Origin: Rugosibacter sp.
Lineage (GTDB): Bacteria > Pseudomonadota > Gammaproteobacteria > Burkholderiales > Rhodocyclaceae
Direction: 5' to 3'
Assembly: GCA_023257495.1 (NCBI GenBank)
Contig: JALRCC010000148.1
Coordinates: forward strand, 1 to 21,300
Length of the DNA stretch: 21,300 nt
Of this stretch, positions 10,181 to 17,287 are shown piece by piece. Each line of letters starts with the position of its first letter. The first letter of the stretch is position 1. Below the pieces are notes generated by a model. That model ran no database searches. It was given only the letters and a program-made list of their open reading frames with translations, and was not told the origin of the DNA. Made by a program: the position numbers and the translations under genes.

Positions 10181-11916
10181 ATTTCCTCCCGCGCAGATTC
10201 GCTGTCTGTGGGCAAAGGAGCCAGTGGTGCCAAGGGCGCATCGGAGGCCACCCCCAGCGTTCGCAAGCTGCCTGCCATTACCTGGGCAAACACGGGCGCA
10301 GCGACTTCACCGCCGTAATACTTGCCATTTGAAGGCTCATCGACCATCACGGCGATCACCAGACGTGGCTTGGAGACCGGGGCAAAACCCACAAACGATG
10401 CTACATATTTATTGGCATACCGTCCGTTTTCAACCTTGTGTGCCGTGCCGGTTTTACCCGCGACGCGATAACCCGGGATATGCGCCAAAGGTGCTGTGCC
10501 ACCTGGCTGCACAACGGTCTCCAGCATGGCGCGTACAGTCTGCGCTGTTTTTTCCGAGAACAAACGGCGGCTGGGTACCGGAGGCGTTTCCTGTTTCATC
10601 AGCGATAGCGCAGGCAAATCACCATCGCGTGCAAAAGCCATATACGATCTTGCCAGCTGAATCAAAGTGACCGAAATGCCATGTCCATAAGACATCGTGG
10701 CCTGCTCGATCGGTCGCCAGCTTTTTGCTGGCCGCAAATGCCCACCCACTTCACCCGGAAAGCCCAGCTTTAATGGCACACCAAACCCTGCCGTCTCGAA
10801 CACGGTGTGCATGTCATCAGGCGTCATGGAAAGCGCAATTTTGGCAGAGCCCACGTTGGATGATTTTTGTATCACCTGCGCCACCGTGAGAATGCCATGC
10901 GCATGCGAATCCGAAATTGTCGCCGGACCAATGTGCAACTTGCCCGGTGCGGTCTGGATCGGTGTATCTGCAGTGACCTTGCCTTTTTCCAGTGCCAGGC
11001 CGATTGTGAATGGCTTTAAAGTCGAGCCAGGCTCAAAACTGTCGGTCAATGCCCGGTTGCGCAATTGCGCACCGATCAGCCGTACGCGATTATTCGGGTT
11101 GTAGGTTGGCAGATTCACCAGCGCAAGAACTTCTCCGGTCTGCACATCCAGCACCACCACACCCCCGGCTTTGGCGCGGTGTGTTTCCAGTGCCTGTTTC
11201 AAATGTGTATAAGCCAGATATTGAATCTTTGCATCCAGCGCCAGGGCGACGTCCTGGCCTTCGGTTGGTGGATGTATGCTGCCGACATCTTCGACCACAT
11301 TGCCACGCCTGTCCTTGATCACGCGACGGCTGCCTGATTTGCCTGTCAGCTTGTCATTAAAGGCCAGTTCAACCCCTTCTTGCCCCGACTCATCCACGCC
11401 GGTAAACCCGACCATATGCGCCATCACTTCACCCGAAGGGTAATAACGGCGATATTCGGTTTTTTGATGGATGCCCGCCAAATCAAGCGCCATCACCTTG
11501 TCGGCCACATCAGGTGGTAATTGACGCTTGAGATAAATGAAATCACGGTCGGATGCCAACTTGCGATTCAACTCACGCACATCCATGCCCAGCAAGGCGG
11601 CCAAATTGCGCGCTTCCCGCGGCTTTAACTCCACATCTTCAGGAAACGCCCATATCGAACGCACCGGTGTCGATACGGCCAGCAAGTCGCCGTGTCGATC
11701 AGTAATGTGGCCGCGCGTCGCTGAAATATCCAGCACGCGCTCAAAGCGCGCACGGCCTTTGTCGCCAAGAAATTCATTGTTGATGCCTTGCAAATAGAAC
11801 GCGCGCCCGGTCAGCACCACAAACCCACCGAGCATGACAAACAACACCACGCGTCGCCGCCATACTGGTAATGGTTGCGAGAGCAGGGGGCTGCGTGAAA
11901 AACGAATGGACTTCAT
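10177..11916 (-). CDS. ftsI: Septal peptidoglycan transpeptidase FtsI (PBP3)
   Basis: FtsI is the class B penicillin-binding protein that cross-links septal peptidoglycan in the periplasm, paired with FtsW. It has 579 residues: a short cytoplasmic N-terminus, one membrane anchor (about residues 22-44, VVLFVMLGGFVVLTGRAFYL), a pedestal domain beginning RGHITDRHGDLLA, and the transpeptidase domain. The three active-site motifs are present: STLK (Ser298), SSN (352-354) and KTGT (Lys488). The ATG at 11914-11916 overlaps the ftsL stop as ATGA. The 3' end carries the murE ribosome site. The Ala/Pro/Leu-rich tail after about residue 560 is probably a flexible extension. Confidence 0.97.
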   Translation of the reverse strand: MKSIRFSRSPLLSQPLPVWRRRVVLFVMLGGFVVLTGRAFYLQGINNEFLGDKGRARFERVLDISATRGHITDRHGDLLAVSTPVRSIWAFPEDVELKPREARNLAALLGMDVRELNRKLASDRDFIYLKRQLPPDVADKVMALDLAGIHQKTEYRRYYPSGEVMAHMVGFTGVDESGQEGVELAFNDKLTGKSGSRRVIKDRRGNVVEDVGSIHPPTEGQDVALALDAKIQYLAYTHLKQALETHRAKAGGVVVLDVQTGEVLALVNLPTYNPNNRVRLIGAQLRNRALTDSFEPGSTLKPFTIGLALEKGKVTADTPIQTAPGKLHIGPATISDSHAHGILTVAQVIQKSSNVGSAKIALSMTPDDMHTVFETAGFGVPLKLGFPGEVGGHLRPAKSWRPIEQATMSYGHGISVTLIQLARSYMAFARDGDLPALSLMKQETPPVPSRRLFSEKTAQTVRAMLETVVQPGGTAPLAHIPGYRVAGKTGTAHKVENGRYANKYVASFVGFAPVSKPRLVIAVMVDEPSNGKYYGGEVAAPVFAQVMAGSLRTLGVASDAPLAPLAPLPTDSESAREEM

Positions 11917-12245
11917 TGTGCAGGTTTGGCCATCAATGGTTTCGCCTGAGTCTGATCCACAGCAGTCGCGTCCTGCTTCACTGTATCAACACTCATCACC
12001 TCACCCGGCGCAGGCCGCTTCATACCCAACTTTTCACGCGCCAGTGTTTCCACACGGATGTTAGCCGCCCAAGTGCTTTGCTCAAGCTGCAACTGCCCCC
12101 ATTCAACATTCAAGTCCCGCAGATATTTTTGCTCTGCCCCCAGCGCGATAAACAGTTTGCGCGACTGGTGATTGGCCTTCACGACAAAAAGCGCACAAAT
12201 CACCAGGACCAGAAAAAGCACAAGATTCAGGTTAAGGCGTGCCAT
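11913..12245 (-). CDS. ftsL: Cell division protein FtsL
   Basis: FtsL is a small bitopic divisome protein that forms the FtsQ-FtsB-FtsL scaffold and activates FtsWI. The 110-residue product has a very short N-terminus, one membrane helix (about residues 4-22, LNLNLVLFLVLVICALFVV), then a periplasmic helical stretch (RKLFIALGAEQKYLRDLNVEWGQL region) suited to a coiled coil. It ends with the typical ETLAREKLGMKRPAPGE segment. The sequence is poorly conserved across the family, so the call rests on topology, size, that motif and its place between rsmH and ftsI. Its ATG follows the rsmH TAG with no gap (TAGATG), and its stop overlaps ftsI. Confidence 0.93.
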   Translation of the reverse strand: MARLNLNLVLFLVLVICALFVVKANHQSRKLFIALGAEQKYLRDLNVEWGQLQLEQSTWAANIRVETLAREKLGMKRPAPGEVMSVDTVKQDATAVDQTQAKPLMAKPAQ

Positions 12246-13208
12246 CTAGTCGGCCCCTCTCACGGAAAGGGGTGTGGGTGGAGTACCTGTTACTTCGGCC
12301 ACCCGCAACACCGCGCTGCGCGAACGCGGATTGGCTGCCACTTCAGCCTCACTCGGAAACACTGGTTTGCCGATCAAACGTAAAGTCGGCGCTGGCAAGT
12401 CGGCGGCGCGAATCGGCACCCCCTTGGGTGGCTGTGGCGGAGTCGCGCCGTCGCGCATGAACTGCTTGACGATGCGATCTTCCAGCGAATGAAAACTAAT
12501 CACCGCCAACCGTCCCCCGGGCACCAGGCGCCGTGTGCAGCCAGGTAGCGCTAGCGCAAGCTCTTCGAGCTCGCGGTTGACATGAATCCGTAGCGCCTGG
12601 AAAGTGCGCGTCGCCGGATGCTGGCCCGGCTCGCGCGTGCGCACGACCCCCGCAACGAGGGCGGCAAGTTGTTTGGTGTTTGTAATATGGCCTTCGACCC
12701 GAGCAGCCACAATCGCCTTTGCAATCGCATGAGCAAACCGTTCTTCGCCATAATTTTTTATCACCTCCCCTATCTCAGATTGCGATCCCCGTGCCAGAAA
12801 ATCAGCCACGGTTTCTCCTTGCGTCGTATCCATGCGCATATCCAATGGCGCATCAAAACGAAAACTCATGCCCCGCTCGGGCGTATCCAGTTGCGGTGAC
12901 GACACGCCCAAATCGAGCAGTACTCCATCAATCTGTGCGATTTTCAATTGATCCAGTACCGATTCGATCTGGCTGAAATGGGCGTGCACCAGCGTAAAAC
13001 GGGGATCGGTAATCGCCTGTCCTGCCTGGATGGCCGTCAGATCACGATCTAACGCGATCAGTCGCCCGGTGGCATCTAGAACCTCAAGAATTTTTCGGCT
13101 GTGCCCGCCGCGACCAAAAGTCGCATCAACATAAATGCCCGCAGGACGGATCGATAATGCTGCAACGCCTTCGTTGAGCAGTACCGTGATGTGATCGCCC
13201 GTGCTCAC
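12246..13208 (-). CDS. rsmH: 16S rRNA (cytosine1402-N4)-methyltransferase RsmH
   Basis: RsmH (formerly MraW) methylates N4 of C1402 in the 16S rRNA P-site using S-adenosylmethionine. The 320-residue protein has the SAM-binding motif [10 protein letters not shown] (residues 28-37), [31 protein letters not shown] and the C-terminal [12 protein letters not shown] signature. The start is GTG (complement of 13206-13208), overlapping the mraZ stop as GTGA. This second position in the cluster is typical. Residues ADLPAPTLR near the C-terminus are encoded by the complement of repeat copy 6, in a region where relatives often have a similar ADLP sequence. Confidence 0.97.
   Translation of the reverse strand: MSTGDHITVLLNEGVAALSIRPAGIYVDATFGRGGHSRKILEVLDATGRLIALDRDLTAIQAGQAITDPRFTLVHAHFSQIESVLDQLKIAQIDGVLLDLGVSSPQLDTPERGMSFRFDAPLDMRMDTTQGETVADFLARGSQSEIGEVIKNYGEERFAHAIAKAIVAARVEGHITNTKQLAALVAGVVRTREPGQHPATRTFQALRIHVNRELEELALALPGCTRRLVPGGRLAVISFHSLEDRIVKQFMRDGATPPQPPKGVPIRAADLPAPTLRLIGKPVFPSEAEVAANPRSRSAVLRVAEVTGTPPTPLSVRGAD
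12382..12403 (+). repeat. Dispersed ~23-bp repeat, copy 6 (inside rsmH)
   Basis: The plus strand reads AAAGTCGGCGCTGG then CAAGTCGG, weaker than the others at the right end. The rsmH coding strand reads [10 protein letters not shown] LPxP peptide is normal here in RsmH, so chance contributes more than at copies 1, 3 and 5. Confidence 0.55.
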
Positions 13209-13651
13209 AGCGCAAGGTTTTCAAGACCCGCCGGGAGTAGCTTGTCCCCCAGCGCGAAAATGGCATCTTGCTGTGCGCGCCAGCCAGCGTCTGACCACAC
13301 CTCAAAATGGCTGCCTTGCCCTACCAGCCAGACTTCCTTTTCCAAGCCCGCATATCGACGCAACGAGGGCGAAATCAGCAGACGACCAGCACTATCCAGT
13401 GCAACTTCTTCAGCAAAACCGACCAAAAGACGGCGCACCATGGCAGATTCAACCTGCAAGCTGGGTGCAGCGAGAATTTGTGCGCGAATCGGCTCCCACG
13501 CCGGTTGTGGATACAACAACAAGCAACGGTGTGGATGCGCGGTGAGCACTAACTTGCCTGCACTTTCTTCAATCAGGGCGTCACGATGCTTCGCTGGCGT
13601 TGCCATGCGACCTTTCGCATCGAGATTAAGCGGCGCTGCGCCCTGAAACAT
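13205..13651 (-). CDS. mraZ: Transcriptional regulator MraZ
   Basis: MraZ is a ring-forming DNA-binding protein that represses the dcw operon by binding GTGG-type repeats in its own promoter. The 148-residue protein has two SpoVT/AbrB-like halves, each with the conserved DxxxR core: [15 protein letters not shown] near the N-terminus and [19 protein letters not shown] in the middle. The ATG at 13649-13651 has a strong GGAGG ribosome site 5 nt upstream. It is the first gene of the cluster, and its stop overlaps rsmH (GTGA). The promoter and operator immediately upstream are listed separately and support autoregulation. Confidence 0.97.
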   Translation of the reverse strand: MFQGAAPLNLDAKGRMATPAKHRDALIEESAGKLVLTAHPHRCLLLYPQPAWEPIRAQILAAPSLQVESAMVRRLLVGFAEEVALDSAGRLLISPSLRRYAGLEKEVWLVGQGSHFEVWSDAGWRAQQDAIFALGDKLLPAGLENLAL

Positions 13652-13684
13652 TCAAACCTCCGTTGAGTGGAAATTATCCAAAAA

Positions 13685-13710
13685 TCCCACTATTCACCAC
13701 TAATTCCCAC
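13685..13710 (-). promoter_or_regulatory. Putative MraZ operator: three GTGG-type boxes
   Basis: Reading the minus strand, GTGGGA (13705-13710), GTGGTG (13695-13700) and GTGGGA (13685-13690) recur every 10 bp, one helical turn, with 4-bp spacers. MraZ is known to bind direct TGGGN-type repeats with this spacing. The first box overlaps the -10 element and the others cover the expected transcription start, so bound MraZ should block initiation. The middle box deviates from the consensus. Confidence 0.85.
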
Positions 13711-13737
13711 TTTAGGACACTTCTTTTTGCCGGTCAA
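13709..13737 (-). promoter_or_regulatory. Sigma70-type promoter of the dcw operon
   Basis: On the minus strand a -35 element TTGACC (13732-13737) and a -10 element TAAAGT (13709-13714) are separated by exactly 17 bp. Initiation would fall near 13702, about 50 nt before the mraZ ATG. The -10 runs directly into the first MraZ box. The upstream DNA is A/T-rich and might act as an UP element. Confidence 0.75.
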
Positions 13738-14019
13738 GAGGGAAACCGATTTTTTTCAGTGACAACAATGGGTTAGGTCACATTTCTCATGAAATTTAAT
13801 TACACAAAATCAATAAAAACAAAGTGGATGGCAAGCAAATCGAAAGTGATTTATTAAGAGTGGGAATGCTGCCATGGCGCGTCTTTTTTATCGGGCATTG
13901 CATTCGCGATGGCAACCTCTGGAAAAGCACCGAGCACTTCACTTGAAAGCTCTCCCCAGATCGGCCAGTCTTTGGGCAGTGGTGGGCGCTATTTTCACGG
14001 CCTGCGCTATGATTGCCAG
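13738..14019. other. Divergent intergenic region between mraZ and the channel gene
   Basis: This gap holds A/T-rich DNA around 13785-13860. It also contains an inverted repeat GTGAC-N13-GTCAC at 13759-13781, just upstream of the mraZ -35, which could be a binding site for an unknown regulator. No confident promoter for the rightward channel gene was found. The frame of that gene is open from an ATG at 13909, but residues coded before 14020 look like non-coding sequence. Confidence 0.35.
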
Positions 14020-14832
14020 ATGATCGATTTACGTATTCTCTTTGGTGTCGGCGGTGTTGCCCCGCACGACACGCCTGCGGCAAATCACTGGGCACATCGG
14101 CTGCGTTGGCCGATGATGGTGATTGCGCTGCTTGCTTTGCCTGCGCTGTGGTTTGATCTCTCGCCGCCAGAACTGATCTGGCACCATGTCGGGCGCGTCC
14201 TGGACGGGCTGATTCTGCTGGCCTTTAGCGCCGAGTTGCTGTGGATGATGCATGTCAGTGGCCAGCCGTTGCGCTATGCGCTGCGCAACTGGCTTGATGT
14301 GATCATCATTATCGCTGCGGCAGCCAGCCTGTTTGGTATCGAAGAGCAATGGGTAGCACTGACGCGACTGATGCGCGTGGTGTGGGCTTCACTGCTGCTT
14401 GCGCGCACACTGGCCATGGCGCGCGAGCTGTTTCGCACAACGGCTACGCTGTGGGTGCTTGCCGCCGGGGCGATCATGCTGGCGTTATCCGGCGTGGTGT
14501 TTTACTGGCTGGAACCGACGGTGCACAGCTACGGCGAAGGCTTGTGGCTGGCTTTTGCCACCGGTGCCACGATCGGTTATGGCGATTTTGTGCCAACCAC
14601 TACGGCGTCACGTTTCTTTGCAATGTTCGTCGCCGTGATCGGCTTTGGCATGCTGTCGCTAACGACAGCCTCTATTGCTGTGTTTTTTATCGAAGAAGAC
14701 GAGAAAAAACTGCGCCGCGAGATGCACCACGATATTCGTTTGCTGCACGGCGAGGTTGCTGCGCTGCGGGCAGAGATTCGTACGCTACGGGCAGATCATC
14801 GCTCTGATTCTGACCCGCGCGCGGATGGGTGA
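14020..14832 (+). CDS. Voltage-gated-type potassium channel protein
   Basis: This is an inner-membrane ion channel subunit, probably K+ selective. From ATG 14020 it has 270 residues with six hydrophobic segments, then a pore loop with the filter TIGYGD (184-189), a final helix (FFAMFVAVIGFGMLSLTTASIAVFF) and a charged, probably coiled-coil tail. The fourth helix (LTRLMRVVWASLLLARTLAMAREL) carries several arginines but not a regular S4 ladder, so voltage sensing is uncertain. The frame extends to an ATG at 13909. I prefer 14020 (MIDLRILFGVGG) because the extra 37 residues look like non-coding sequence. Neither start has a clear ribosome site. It stands alone, divergent from dcw, and its physiological role is unknown. 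Confidence 0.85.
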   Translation: MIDLRILFGVGGVAPHDTPAANHWAHRLRWPMMVIALLALPALWFDLSPPELIWHHVGRVLDGLILLAFSAELLWMMHVSGQPLRYALRNWLDVIIIIAAAASLFGIEEQWVALTRLMRVVWASLLLARTLAMARELFRTTATLWVLAAGAIMLALSGVVFYWLEPTVHSYGEGLWLAFATGATIGYGDFVPTTTASRFFAMFVAVIGFGMLSLTTASIAVFFIEEDEKKLRREMHHDIRLLHGEVAALRAEIRTLRADHRSDSDPRADG

Positions 14833-14928
14833 CTAATCATCAGCTGAGCAACAACGGATATGCTGAACTGGTGCAGGTTTGGCAATGCACGAGGGCTGCT
14901 GATTACGTTTGCTTACATCTTTTTACCC

Positions 14929-14990
14929 CATCAACACACTTTTCTTGATGCGTGCGTCTATCTTGCACTCACGGTTCAATTTCACTGAAC
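14929..14990 (+). promoter_or_regulatory. Two small inverted repeats upstream of the glycine-zipper gene
   Basis: CATCAA (14929-14934) and TTGATG (14945-14950) form a perfect 6-bp inverted repeat around a 10-nt loop. GTTCA (14974-14978) and TGAAC (14986-14990) form a second 5-bp pair, ending 5 nt before the GGAGG ribosome site. They could be an operator or a 5' leader structure. No convincing -35/-10 pair was identified, and short arms like these can arise by chance. Confidence 0.3.
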
Positions 14991-15006
14991 TCAACGGAGG
15001 CACATC

Positions 15007-15498
15007 ATGAAAACGAAAAACGGCATTGCATTGATTTTTTGTTCATCGCTGCTGATTGCAGCTAGCGGTGCTCAGGCACGTGACCAGTCGGGCGACGCCT
15101 TGCTCGGCGGTTTGTTTGGCGGCGGTGTGGGTGCAGTGATCGGCAATCACGTCGGCGGTCGGGATGGCGCGATTATCGGTGGCGCATTAGGCGCAGCAAC
15201 GGGTGTTGCCATCACTACGGATCACGGACGTCGCGAACGCTATGTGGATGCTCCTGTGTACGGCCCGGTGCGTGAGCGTTATGTAGCAGCGCCGGTGTAT
15301 GTCCAGCCCCGCCCGGTGGTGTATTACGAGCCGGAAGTGAGATATGTTGAACGACGCGGGTATGGTTACTACGGGCACCCCGGTCTGCACCGCGGATTCC
15401 GGCATAATCATCACAATTGGCATGATCGCCGCGAATGGCGTGGTGATCGTGATGATGATCACGATGGCGGTCGCCGCAATTATCGCGGCTGGGATTAG
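15007..15498 (+). CDS. Secreted/periplasmic glycine-zipper protein with His/Arg/Asp-rich tail
   Basis: The 163-residue product begins with a Sec-type signal peptide (MKTKNGIALIFCSSLLIAAS, likely cut after AQA at about residue 25). A glycine zipper follows at about residues 32-70 (GGLFGGGVGAVIG, GRDGAIIGGALGAATG), a motif that packs in or on membranes and is common in small envelope and stress proteins. Then comes a 13-residue near-tandem repeat: RERYVDAPVYGPV (76-88) and RERYVAAPVY (89-98). The last 40 residues are very rich in His, Arg, Asp and Tyr (LHRGFRHNHHNWHDRREW). The ATG has a strong GGAGG site 6 nt upstream. The exact function is unknown; envelope stress or metal binding are guesses. 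Confidence 0.85.
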   Translation: MKTKNGIALIFCSSLLIAASGAQARDQSGDALLGGLFGGGVGAVIGNHVGGRDGAIIGGALGAATGVAITTDHGRRERYVDAPVYGPVRERYVAAPVYVQPRPVVYYEPEVRYVERRGYGYYGHPGLHRGFRHNHHNWHDRREWRGDRDDDHDGGRRNYRGWD

Positions 15499-15540
15499 CT
15501 AACCAGTTAGCCAGATACCGTGCGTCGTGGTCATTATCAG

Positions 15541-15555
15541 GGCGCTGCGTGCGCC
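15541..15555. terminator. Possible hairpin between convergent genes
   Basis: GGCGC-TGCGT-GCGCC makes a perfect 5-bp GC stem in the 75-bp gap between the glycine-zipper gene and the convergent antiporter gene. Neither strand has a clear T-run after it, so it is a weak terminator candidate. A second small stem, GCTAA-CCAG-TTAGC, lies just after the glycine-zipper stop at about 15497-15510. Confidence 0.3.
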
Positions 15556-15573
15556 GCTGGGAAATAAGCGCGA

Positions 15574-16971
15574 TTAGTGTTGTATCTGTCTTTTTAGCAG
15601 GTGCGACAACACGGGCGGCGTAATTAGCGTGGTGAGGATGACCATGATGACAATGACGGAAAACATCGCTTCATTCATCACGCCCAACTGCCGCCCGGCC
15701 ATGGCGAAGATAAGGCCCACTTCACCGCGTGGCACCATCCCCCAGCCCACCAGCCAGCCACCCGCTGCACGCCCGGCAGCCAGGCCCGCCATCAGTTTGC
15801 CGATGATTGCAGCGGTAGTCACACCCAAGCCCACAGTGAGTACTGCAGGGTCTGACAACGTCTGCAAGTCAACCTGCATGCCGGTGAGGACAAAAAATAC
15901 CGGTACGAAAAAATAGCCCATGGGTTCGATCAGGTTTTCATGCTGATGGCCGGTGTGCTTGGCTAAAACGGCCTTGATCCGGGTAATCAGATTCGTTTCG
16001 GTGGGAGATAAATCCGGAGATAAACTCGCCGACGGCTTGGCGGGTAACTCGGCAGGTAAAACCGCCTCAATATCGCGCACGATGGTTGGTCGCTCGAATT
16101 TTTGCAAGAACACTGGTTCGAACAATAAACCGGCAGCAAACGCACCAATGATAGGTGCTAAGCCCATGACATGCGCCAGCCACGAAAAGGCCAGTGCGGT
16201 GGACAACACCTGGGCAAACAACATCGACGGCCCGGCATCCAGACGCGCCAATGAGTTACTGATCCACGGTGCAATCAAGCGCCCAATGCCAATGCTGCCG
16301 CCAAGAAACAGCAACGCCTTGGCCAGAATCATCCCCACCGCACCGGCATTCACCGTGCCGATAGTCACCAGGCTGGATACCACGGCGAGAATCACCAGGC
16401 CCAGCACATCGTCAATGACCGCAGCGCCCAGCACAATGCGCGCGGCGGGTAAATCCAGCTTGCCCATATCGCGAAACACGCGACCGGTAATGCCTACTGA
16501 AGTCGCCGACAACGTCGCGCCCAAAAACAGATACGCATTGATATCCCTGCCCGGCAGCAGCCAAGGGCCTATCACCAAGGTGCCCAGAGCAAAGGGCATG
16601 ATGACGCCAATAACACCGACTGCCAAAGCGCGCGGGCCAACGACCACCAGATCTTTTAGCTGTGTCTCCAGCCCGATTTGCAGCAGCAGGATCAGCACGC
16701 CCATTTCCGCAATAAAAGCGATGATGGGATCCTGCGTAACACCGCTGAAAAACGAGAAGCCAAGCAAGGATAAATTGCCCAGCACCACGCCCAAGAGCAG
16801 CTCGCCAAGCACGGCAGGAAAGCCGATGCGCTGGGTGAGCGGCGCAAACAGCCGCGCACTCATCAGGATCAGGGCGAGCCACAACAGGTTTTCACCCGCA
16901 GGCGAACCGGCTGCACCTGCAGCAAGCGCGCTTGCCGGGAAGAGCAGGGGCAACACTAAAAAAAACGGCAT
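15574..16971 (-). CDS. CPA2-type monovalent cation:proton antiporter (Kef/NapA-like)
   Basis: This is an inner-membrane Na+ or K+/H+ exchanger of 465 residues with about 12-13 hydrophobic helices. Family signs are IGFPAVLGELLLGVVLG, the ion-binding motif AAVIDDVLGL (Asp187-Asp188), GAFAAGLLFEP and WGMVPRGEVGLIFA. No TrkA-N/RCK nucleotide-binding domain follows, so it is not a full KefB/KefC. A cytoplasmic loop at about residues 300-350 holds a Pro/Ser/Leu-rich insert (LPAELPAK, SLSPDLSP) built from 12-bp tandem repeats. The ATG at 16969-16971 has GGAG 8 nt upstream. It is convergent with the glycine-zipper gene and divergent from the next gene. Substrate cannot be decided here. Confidence 0.88.
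   Translation of the reverse strand: MPFFLVLPLLFPASALAAGAAGSPAGENLLWLALILMSARLFAPLTQRIGFPAVLGELLLGVVLGNLSLLGFSFFSGVTQDPIIAFIAEMGVLILLLQIGLETQLKDLVVVGPRALAVGVIGVIMPFALGTLVIGPWLLPGRDINAYLFLGATLSATSVGITGRVFRDMGKLDLPAARIVLGAAVIDDVLGLVILAVVSSLVTIGTVNAGAVGMILAKALLFLGGSIGIGRLIAPWISNSLARLDAGPSMLFAQVLSTALAFSWLAHVMGLAPIIGAFAAGLLFEPVFLQKFERPTIVRDIEAVLPAELPAKPSASLSPDLSPTETNLITRIKAVLAKHTGHQHENLIEPMGYFFVPVFFVLTGMQVDLQTLSDPAVLTVGLGVTTAAIIGKLMAGLAAGRAAGGWLVGWGMVPRGEVGLIFAMAGRQLGVMNEAMFSVIVIMVILTTLITPPVLSHLLKRQIQH
16004..16059 (-). repeat. Two 12-bp in-frame tandem duplications in the antiporter gene
   Basis: GGAGATAAA recurs 12 bp apart (16004-16012 and 16016-16024), giving LSPD-LSPT. CTTGGCGGGTAA and CTCGGCAGGTAA (16036-16047 and 16048-16059) match at 10 of 12 positions, giving LPAE-LPAK. 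Both keep frame by adding four residues to a loop. Slippage or short duplication is the likely origin. Confidence 0.7.
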
Positions 16972-17287
16972 GACATTTTCTCCATGATTTCAAATTTCTT
17001 TATGCGGTCGCGCTACGGCATAGACAGGTTTCCTGCGCATCAGCGACCGATCAGATAATGGAAAATAGTAACACCGCCGCTTGTTCACGAAGGCGACCTG
17101 GCTGTATGGTAGGCTTTTCTGCACAGGTATTCTCCGCGTGACAATTGAGTGCGACGAGTCGCAGCTCTGCTCTCCGCTGCTGAAAAGTCGGCGCTGATGA
17201 GACGGTGCACAGCGAAACCGCAGTGAAACTTCGGTCGCCCTAGCAAGGTCACACATCACGATTTCCCCATTTTCATGTTGTCGATTT
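16972..17287. other. Divergent intergenic region before the SpecificRecomb gene
   Basis: This 316-bp gap contains the antiporter ribosome site, a small palindrome GCGAC-GA-GTCGC at 17151-17162, and repeat copy 7. A possible rightward promoter TTGTTC-N18-TATGGT lies at about 17081-17110 but is weak. A minus-strand open frame of 109 codons spans most of it and overlaps the next gene's start. It shows no recognisable domain, and I treat it as non-coding. Confidence 0.35.
17183..17205 (+). repeat. Dispersed ~23-bp repeat, copy 7 (intergenic, 5' of SpecificRecomb gene)
   Basis: It reads AAAAGTCGGCGCTGA then TGAGACGG, two differences from the consensus. It lies 83 bp before the start codon of the SpecificRecomb gene and in the same orientation as copy 8 beyond that gene's end. 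Confidence 0.75.

Noticed and set aside
11110..11135. TTCACCAGCGCAAGAACTTC in ftsI as a ninth repeat copy
   Set aside because: It resembles the inverted consensus but needs an internal shift and lacks the invariant CGCCG core.
13909..14019. N-terminal extension of the channel gene from the ATG at 13909
   Set aside because: The 37 extra residues are polar, low in conservation signals and precede the natural membrane-protein start. No ribosome site supports it, though it cannot be fully excluded.
15953..16987. Plus-strand 344-codon open frame antisense to the antiporter
   Set aside because: It is the shadow of a GC-rich membrane-protein gene. The product has the low-complexity Pro/Ser/Thr/Arg composition of reversed hydrophobic codons and no motif.
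17151..17162. Small palindrome GCGAC-GA-GTCGC as a possible operator
   Set aside because: The arms are 5 bp, no second copy was seen, and it matches no binding site I know. Noted only in the intergenic description.
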